DNA of 64,000 nt from Alectoria sarmentosa (taxonomy: Eukaryota > Ascomycota > Lecanoromycetes > Lecanorales > Parmeliaceae): contig WOGZ01000024.1 of the NCBI GenBank assembly GCA_009733775.1, forward strand, positions 124,001 through 188,000, in the 5' to 3' direction. Below are positions 58,233-64,000 of the stretch, one piece after another. Positions within the stretch are counted from its first letter, which is position 1. Each line of letters opens with the position of its first letter. Position numbers and translations under genes: made by a program. Below the pieces are notes generated by a model that was given only the letters and a program-made list of their open reading frames with translations, was not told the origin of the DNA and made no database searches.

Positions 58233-59418
58233 CTCTGTCGAGTCGCCAAGACACATGCCAAGCACCCAGAAAGCCGCCAAGCTTCTCATACCTGCTCACC
58301 CAAGATCAAGCGTGCTAACAGACTCGGTAAAGACAGAGAATTTGATGATGAGGCGGTTGACTGGATACCTAGGGCCGCTTGGCTCCTCGCTATCATTACG
58401 CTATCGTGAATTATGATTGGAGTATGGCTCGCAGGAATTGTGAAGCCTGCTATTCACCTGTCTTGGAGGCATATCTGTTGCCAAAAGGGTTGAGAGCGAA
58501 GCCGTTTTGCGTCACTAGTGTCAATGAATTTTTTTCATAGGTTCAAATTATTCTGACAGGAGAGCAATGAAGCTTTTTATCTTGAATGAAATATCCTATA
58601 TTACTGATTAGAAGACATTTCCTCACCCCTGGGCTTCATAGAGCATCTTTCCTGTACGATCGTCCAGGCGTATTTGCGTTTGGCATCAGGCAAATAAAAG
58701 CGTGAAGGTGCGTGTGAAAGAATTGTACGGTTGACCTTTACCTCTCCGGGAGACCATAAATACCAAACCACCATCCCAGAATATCCTCAAACACCCGCTC
58801 TCAGCCAGCTCGTCTCAAACCATTCTCGCGCACCACTGATAGCATGACGGAAAGTCAATGAAGCACGTCTTGTGCCACAAATGTACCGGCTGCCATGTGT
58901 AGGGTTCGGAATAGTCGGCCAACTTGCTACCCTGGGGGGGGGCCAAATTGGCAATCGAAACCCAGATGTGAACCCAAGGTTGAGACATTCGCCGTATTTA
59001 GCGACACTTGGCTTGGAGGTGTACGATGGGGCTTTTCAGTGCGCGGGAAGTATAGATATAGGAATAGAAATAGATATAGAAATGCAGTGCAGGCGTGGGT
59101 TCTTTCTCCTCTGCTGTTGTCTCCCTGGTCTTGGTCGCTGCTTTCGTTCATAAAGGGAAGAAGAAGAAGAAGAAGAGGGAAGACTTGAGTGCGTTGAGGC
59201 TTTGGATACGCCTTCTGTTGTCTCTGTCGATTGTCTTTTTTTTTCTAATTTCGGATTGTTCGGCAGTGAAGCTTTGCTTGGCTCAAAGACTTGATTTGTC
59301 TTTTTTGGATATTCGCTGCGATTGACGGACGACCTTTGTCTTCCAGAGGAGATTTACTCTTATTTCACATTTCAACCCTATTTACAATCCTAGAGAAACC
59401 ACCTCCGTTGCAGCAGTA

Positions 59419-60276
59419 ATGGCAAAAGAAACCCGCAGGAGATCCCCATGGCTCAAATCCGTCCTCATCCCCTTCTGGATCATCCAGCTCCTCTTCATGT
59501 GCATCCTTCTCGGCGCGCAAATCTGGGCTGCTCTCACTGGACTCGAAGCGTATGTTCCCCCTGTCCCTTTCTCTTTCCCCCTCCAGCGCACTAGCTTACT
59601 TACCCTCACAGCTCTGGGCTCCTGCAAATCATCATCTGTGCCGTCTGCATCATCCTTGATGTGACCGAAATAATCCTCTTCGTTCGGGGAACCCTCCAGC
59701 CGATCACCTATTTGGTGTTCCAATGCGTGAAGACGACGTTGTGGTTCATCATCTTTTTGATCGCGGCAGTGGGCGGTGTGAGAGAGGAGAGCGTGCCCGG
59801 TGAGAGCGGCGATGTGGCGTTGATACTTTTGAGCGGGTTGATAGAGGCCGTTGTCCTTCTGTAAGTGCGCTTATCTTATCCTTTCTTCAATGTTTTTCCC
59901 CAGCCGTGGCGACTAGTCGGCATGCATGTGAAAGATCCAGCGGCGGAAGGCTAATTCTGGCATCCTCAGCGTCGCCTACATCTCAACCCTCATCTACGGC
60001 TCCGTCATCTACCACCGCCACCGCCACTTCATCTCCCCCCTCGACCACGAGCACTACGACCGCTTCCATAACAGCCCCTACGGCGAAGCCGGCATCGTGG
60101 AGGCGCGTTACCAGCGCAATGATGTGCATGGCCAACATACAGACGAAGACGGTCCGCCTGTGTACGAAGGCGGTCCAATGGGCCCGTTTGAGAACGCGGG
60201 CTTAGAGCAGGTTTCTAGACCCTCGCTGGGTTATGAGCTTGAGGCAGGAGATGGATGGGGAGGGAGAGGTGCATGA
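59419..60276 (+). CDS. Four-helix (MARVEL-like) membrane protein (228 aa)
   Basis: Three exons: 59419-59549, 59612-59860 and 59970-60276, totalling 687 bases with phase preserved. The product has four predicted hydrophobic segments: about residues 12-34, 45-62, 75-97 and 113-138. A 90-residue hydrophilic tail rich in His, Tyr, Glu and Gly follows, with proline-tyrosine motifs (PPVYEGGP). The short N-terminus before helix 1 is basic (KETRRRSP). The layout is that of MARVEL-like fungal membrane proteins, which associate with the plasma membrane or vesicles. The family name is inference from topology; I see no diagnostic motif. The PPVY-like motif could recruit a WW-domain ubiquitin ligase. Confidence 0.75.
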
Positions 60277-60920
60277 GTTGGCGGCGAGTCGGAGTGTTGA
60301 GGAGTCCGAAGAAGGGTGCGTTTGTCTGTGAGGGTGGAGGGTCCGTTGGGTCAGACGAGAGAGAGAGAGAGGAGAGGGGGGGGAGAAGATGGCGGGTTAG
60401 AGTTTGTAGTATGATGAGGAGGAGTACGTGATTGCATATGTAGGTTTTCCAGGGAGCCGTTCACAGACTTTTGGTCTCCATGTGCCTCTCTAACCGAGGC
60501 AGCTAGCTAGTAAACCAGCCGAGCTCCTATACATGGCACGCCGAGATCCAGCTTTAGTAGTAGACCTTTTGCATGACGTCTTCGTTTTGCTTATAGGTCT
60601 TGGAGCCTCTCGGAGTCTTCATTGAATGGACCATGTTCCATGGTCCCATGACGAAGCCGGAGTGGGATTCTGCAGTGTCAAGGATTGAAGGAGACTCGGG
60701 ATGCTTTTTGCGAGAGAAGGGAAGGTTGAAGTTTTTATCTGTGTCAGGTCTGGCCCCATAATATTGGACTTACAACCAACTTTGCCTAGTACAACACCAT
60801 TATGTAGGGTCGCTCATTGAATACTAAGATGATTCAATGGAATTCTCTCAGTGTGACCATGCTCATGTTTGAGTCCATGCTCCTCTATACTCTATGTACT
60901 GGTGCATTGATCTTGCGCCT
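60277..60920. other. Convergent intergenic region
   Basis: Lies between the convergent 3' ends of the membrane-protein gene and the alcohol dehydrogenase gene. It contains a GA-rich run at 60358-60386. No gene recognised. Confidence 0.5.
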
Positions 60921-62008
60921 CTAATCCTGCGCAACCAAAACACCCCTATACCGCATTTCACCATGATCCAGGTGCTCAAACGCCTTCTCGATGCCCTCCT
61001 TGTTCAATGGGAACTTCTCAATTATCGGCTTGATGTTGTGTACGGCCGCGAACTCCATCATCTTGTTGTGGATCGCCCTTGGTGCTACAAGACTTCCCTG
61101 CACGCGGATGCCCGTCAATAGCATTGACATGTATGGGAACTGGAAGTTACCTTCCGCGACTGACAAGGGGAAGATCACAGCTCCAGGAGCCAGTATTGAC
61201 GCGTACAAGGCATAGTCTGGCTTCGCGCTGGTGGTGATGAGGAGATGGTTCAACGGCTTGATTTTTGGAAGATCTTCTGGCTCTTTGACGCCCTTCATAG
61301 CATAGAACTCCATCGCTCCCAGCTTCATGGCTTCTTCCTTCTTGCTGTCTGTGCCGCTGAACACTACCACTTCGCAGCCCATCTTGGCGGCAAATTGAAT
61401 GGCGAGATGCCCCAGACCACCAATCCCGAGGATACCGACTCGGTCGGTAGATCGCACACCGTACATTTCGAGAGCATTGAAGACAGTAGCACCACCGCAC
61501 ATCAAGGGTGCTGCGTATTCGTTGGGTATGGAATCCGGAATCTTGAATAGGTAGGCTTCGCGCCAGACAGCGTGCGTGGCGAAGGAACCGTTATTCAAGT
61601 CACTCATGCCGTACATTACTCTTTCTGGGCAGAATGTCTCCTTGCCCGTCAGGCATTGCTCGCAGCGGCCACAGCTGTCGTGAAGGTAGCCAAAGCCAAC
61701 ACGATCACCTCTGTCAAGGACCATAATCAGCCAGGGCATCTTCGGGAGGTGAGGGAGAGAAAGGGCATTTACTTCTTCAAGTCGCGGACATCCGGGCCTA
61801 GGTCCTTCACGATGCCTGCACCCTCGTGTCCCAAAACTTGGTCTGCGGATCGATAGTGTTGGTCTGTTCCGCAGAGACCACTGTGTGTGATTTTCAATAG
61901 GACCTGGTCGCGTTGGAGCTCATCCTGATGATTGGTCGACTTGACGATTGAGCCGGCCTTGGAGCCTTTGTAGACGGTGAAGGTGAAGCCTTCTTCGATG
62001 GAACCCAT
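60921..62008 (-). CDS. Zinc-dependent alcohol dehydrogenase, CAD/MDR type (341 aa)
   Basis: Two exons, 62008-61773 and 61710-60921 (61-bp intron, GTAAAT...ACAG), totalling 1026 bases. The catalytic zinc ligands Cys46 (GLCGTDQH) and His61-Glu62 (GHEGAG) are present. The structural zinc cysteines lie at 92, 95, 98 and 106 (C-G-R-C-x-x-C...C). The Rossmann loop GIGGLGHLA follows the LMCGGATV segment. These features place it in the medium-chain dehydrogenase/reductase superfamily, near the cinnamyl-alcohol-dehydrogenase-like and YahK/Adh6 group, which reduces a broad range of aldehydes with NADPH. The substrate cannot be set from sequence. The gene is minus-strand and is followed upstream by the sugar transporter. 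Confidence 0.92.
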
Positions 62009-62543
62009 GGCGATGCTGGTAGTGTGACTGACGAAGTGGTATTTAGTAAGGCTAACGGGGTGGGTTGTTGTGCAGGTATTATGTGGGAATTATTGGGAGG
62101 AAGGTTCAAGGGGGTTTCAATATATATTCACGAACAAGCGCGGCTTTGCAGCACGGAAGCAAATGTTGGGGGAGGAAGGCCGCGGAAGCCATCTGAGAGC
62201 TTACGATTGGTTGCAGAGCTTTTCAGTCTTGATTTGTTTATCAGCACATCGAAAGAAGTGACGTCTGGCGGCAAGGAGCGGAAGATGAATTCAGTTGATG
62301 ACTTCAGTTGATGACGGGGCGGAAAAACATTCTTCCCGGGCGAGATCTCGTCAGTCCGGCAAGAACTGCCATTACATCCTGGGTAGGATGTTCCTATATT
62401 ATTGTAGACGCTTGGTAAGACCGCGGAAACCAGATGAATGCAGTAAGGATTCTAGAAATATCTGCCTGTTTATCTAGACACACATCAATTGTCTCACGAC
62501 TCAAGCGTCTCTTGACCTCCTGCCACAATCTTCCAATCTTCCT
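62009..62543. other. Short intergenic region
   Basis: About 535 bp containing the alcohol dehydrogenase promoter and the transporter 3' end. No gene recognised. Confidence 0.5.
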
Positions 62544-64000
62544 TCAAACACTCTCATTCTCAACCGCCAGACTCTTGGCCTTCTCAGCCTTCTCCGACGG
62601 CTGAATCAAAATACTGGCCTTCCTCGCATGCTCCTCCGTCTCTTCGTAGTTAATGAGTAACTCTCCCTTCTTGCCATACCGTCTCGGCTCATCGCGGGCG
62701 ATTTTCACGAGGGTGAAGTAGGAACGGCATTTGCGGAAAATAGTGTCCATTTCTTCCAACGAGCGGTATGCGGTTTCTGGGTAGAAGAGATAGACGACAG
62801 GGAATATGAAAGCGTTGCTATGCAGGGAAAGGTTAACCGTGGAACTCATGGATATGACAGAAGGGATAGGTGGAAGTAGAAAACATGAGCGGATACGGTC
62901 TTACATGACGGCAAAAATCACGTAAGTCTTATATTTGATGGATGAAAAAGCCACCGGTGTGATCATTACGACCATGAAGTTGAATGCCTAGATCTTGTTA
63001 GCCTGGATGCAGAACGAATCCGGGCCAAAGGCTGTGAAGTACATACCCAATTGGCAGATGTCGACAACGCATTCGCAGGTGCCCGAATACGCAGGGGTAC
63101 GATCTCAGCAGGGTACAGCCAAGTCATACCGAGCCATCCAATTGCGAAGAAAGTATTGAAGATGAAGAGAAAGAGGGCTGCTACGATGCCGGTGCCTTTA
63201 CCAGTATATTTGTCCTGCATTGCACTTAGTTGGAATTCTTCGCTACCGTTCATACGGTCTTAGATGCAAACCATAATGGCCAGTATCGCCATCGAGAACG
63301 CCATACCAGCGGCGCCGAACAGCATGCTTAGTCATAGTCAGCAAGGCACTGCGGATCACTAGGCTTGGGTACTGACAGCTGACGCCGGCCGAACTTCTCT
63401 ATAGTAAAGACAGCGATCCATGAAGCCGCGAAGTATTCTATTGCATCGAAGCTCAGTTTCCATATCCAAAAGGCTGAGCTGAAGGCTCTTCAAACCTGTG
63501 CCGTTCGCAGCTGCCAGAGCTCGGGACGTCAGGCCACTCAGCCCGATCTCTTGTTGATAAATCGTCGCTGCGTAGTATGTGATAAGATTGATTCCAGATA
63601 TCTGCTGAAAGACTTGGTTGACATATGCCAAGATAGTGCGGTGAAGATGTCGATTTTCGTCCATAGTAAAGAGATCCCGGAAACCGCCTTGAGACATCTC
63701 CAGGACAGTGTCTTTGATAGCTGAGAATTCGCCGTGAACATAAGGCTAAGAGCTGTCAGCGAGCCAGCTTCTCCTTCAACATAAATCGAGGAGTTACATC
63801 ATCGGGGGGAAGATCACTGAGAGCGCTTAAGACTGACATTGCCTCATCTTCCTGACCCTTCAAGATCAACCACCTGGGCGACTCTGGAAGCTCGAGAACG
63901 AAAAGCAGGATGAGCAGTGCGAAGACTATCTGGAAGCCAATGGGAAATCTCCAGGCGATGGTGCTGGGGTCTAGGAAGGAGAAGCCGAAGTCGAGCCAGT
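62544..64000 (-). CDS. MFS sugar transporter, partial (cut at right edge)
   Basis: Minus-strand gene whose 5' part lies outside the window. Visible exons: 64000-63798, 63745-63496, 63437-63377, 63326-63272, 63214-63047, 62987-62905 and 62817-62544, all with GT-AG borders and continuous frame. Motifs are those of the fungal sugar-porter family: LPESPRWL in the central loop, QQISGINLITYYAATIYQ in helix 7, EKFGRRQL, WLGMTWLYPAEIVPLRIRAPA, and PETAYRSLEEMD at the C-terminal end. The protein would use the proton gradient to import a hexose, pentose or related compound. The cytoplasmic tail is about 80 residues. The substrate is not predictable. It is adjacent to an alcohol dehydrogenase on the same strand, a pairing that could reflect sugar metabolism but is not evidence of it. 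Confidence 0.9.

Larger units (their letters stand above)
54076..59418. other. Gene-poor, simple-repeat-rich intergenic region
   Basis: A 5.3 kb interval with no domain-bearing gene. Between 54690 and 55990 there are at least nine different short tandem arrays (listed as one repeat feature). A direct duplication of about 165 bp lies at 57822-58232 (listed). A minus-strand frame at 56317-56784 (155 codons, true ATG) has partial coding character but no domain; I do not call it. Confidence 0.6.

Overview
The window reads as a piece of a filamentous ascomycete (Pezizomycotina-type) nuclear genome. Genes are monocistronic on both strands and carry short introns (about 48-65 bp) with GT...AG borders. 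The gene content is typical of such fungi: a Slt2/MpkA-type cell-wall-integrity MAP kinase, a ChiB1-like GH18 chitinase, an Mrc1/Claspin replication-checkpoint protein, a Fung_rhodopsin/Pth11-like seven-helix protein, F-box-like and BTB proteins, and an MFS sugar transporter. One 5.5 kb block is extremely AT-rich and bears the marks of repeat-induced point mutation (RIP). No tRNA, rRNA or CRISPR was recognised. The species cannot be named from the sequence alone.

Layout, left half. A short two-exon gene for a small secreted protein (1711-2256, -) diverges from mrc1 (3851-8064, +). A microsatellite-packed interval (8065-9756) separates mrc1 from a convergent seven-exon gene for a GPI-anchored surface protein (9757-11928, -). 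Next come two minus-strand membrane-protein genes: a secretory-leader polytopic protein (13769-15588) and a rhodopsin-fold receptor-like protein (17874-19423). After these lie a proline/serine-rich orphan (21023-22135, -), an F-box-like orphan (22773-23486, +), a BTB/POZ gene broken by an in-frame TGA (25784-26431, -) and a two-HKD phospholipase-D-like gene (26898-28226, -).

Centre. A Ty1/copia LTR retrotransposon occupies 28248-33729. It has 222-bp LTRs, TGTTGGA/TCCAACA ends and a perfect 5-bp target duplication (AAGAG), and lies on the minus strand. It inserted about 20 bp upstream of the first ATG of the PLD gene. Its interior is riddled with transitions; remnants of gag, reverse transcriptase (YVDD turned to YVNN) and RNase H are still legible.

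Right half. In order: a two-membrane-segment coiled-coil protein (34748-35953, +), the GH18 chitinase (38613-39803, +), a protein joining a RING-type finger to two TFIIB-like cyclin folds (40939-42060, +), an F-box-like protein (45112-46425, +), the MAP kinase (47276-48798, +, five exons, one GC-AG intron), an FHA-domain protein with a C-terminal hydrophobic tail (49530-52312, +), an AKR6-type aldo-keto reductase (52851-54075, +), a 5.3 kb gene-poor stretch full of simple repeats with an internal tandem duplication, a four-helix membrane protein (59419-60276, +), a zinc alcohol dehydrogenase (60921-62008, -), and an MFS sugar transporter cut by the right edge (62544-64000, -).

The genes do not form an obvious biosynthetic cluster. 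The chitinase and the cell-wall-integrity kinase share a wall-remodelling theme but are about 7.5 kb apart with unrelated genes between. Exon borders were derived by hand from splice signals and frame continuity. Multi-exon models listed with high confidence close without internal stops and with a total length divisible by three.
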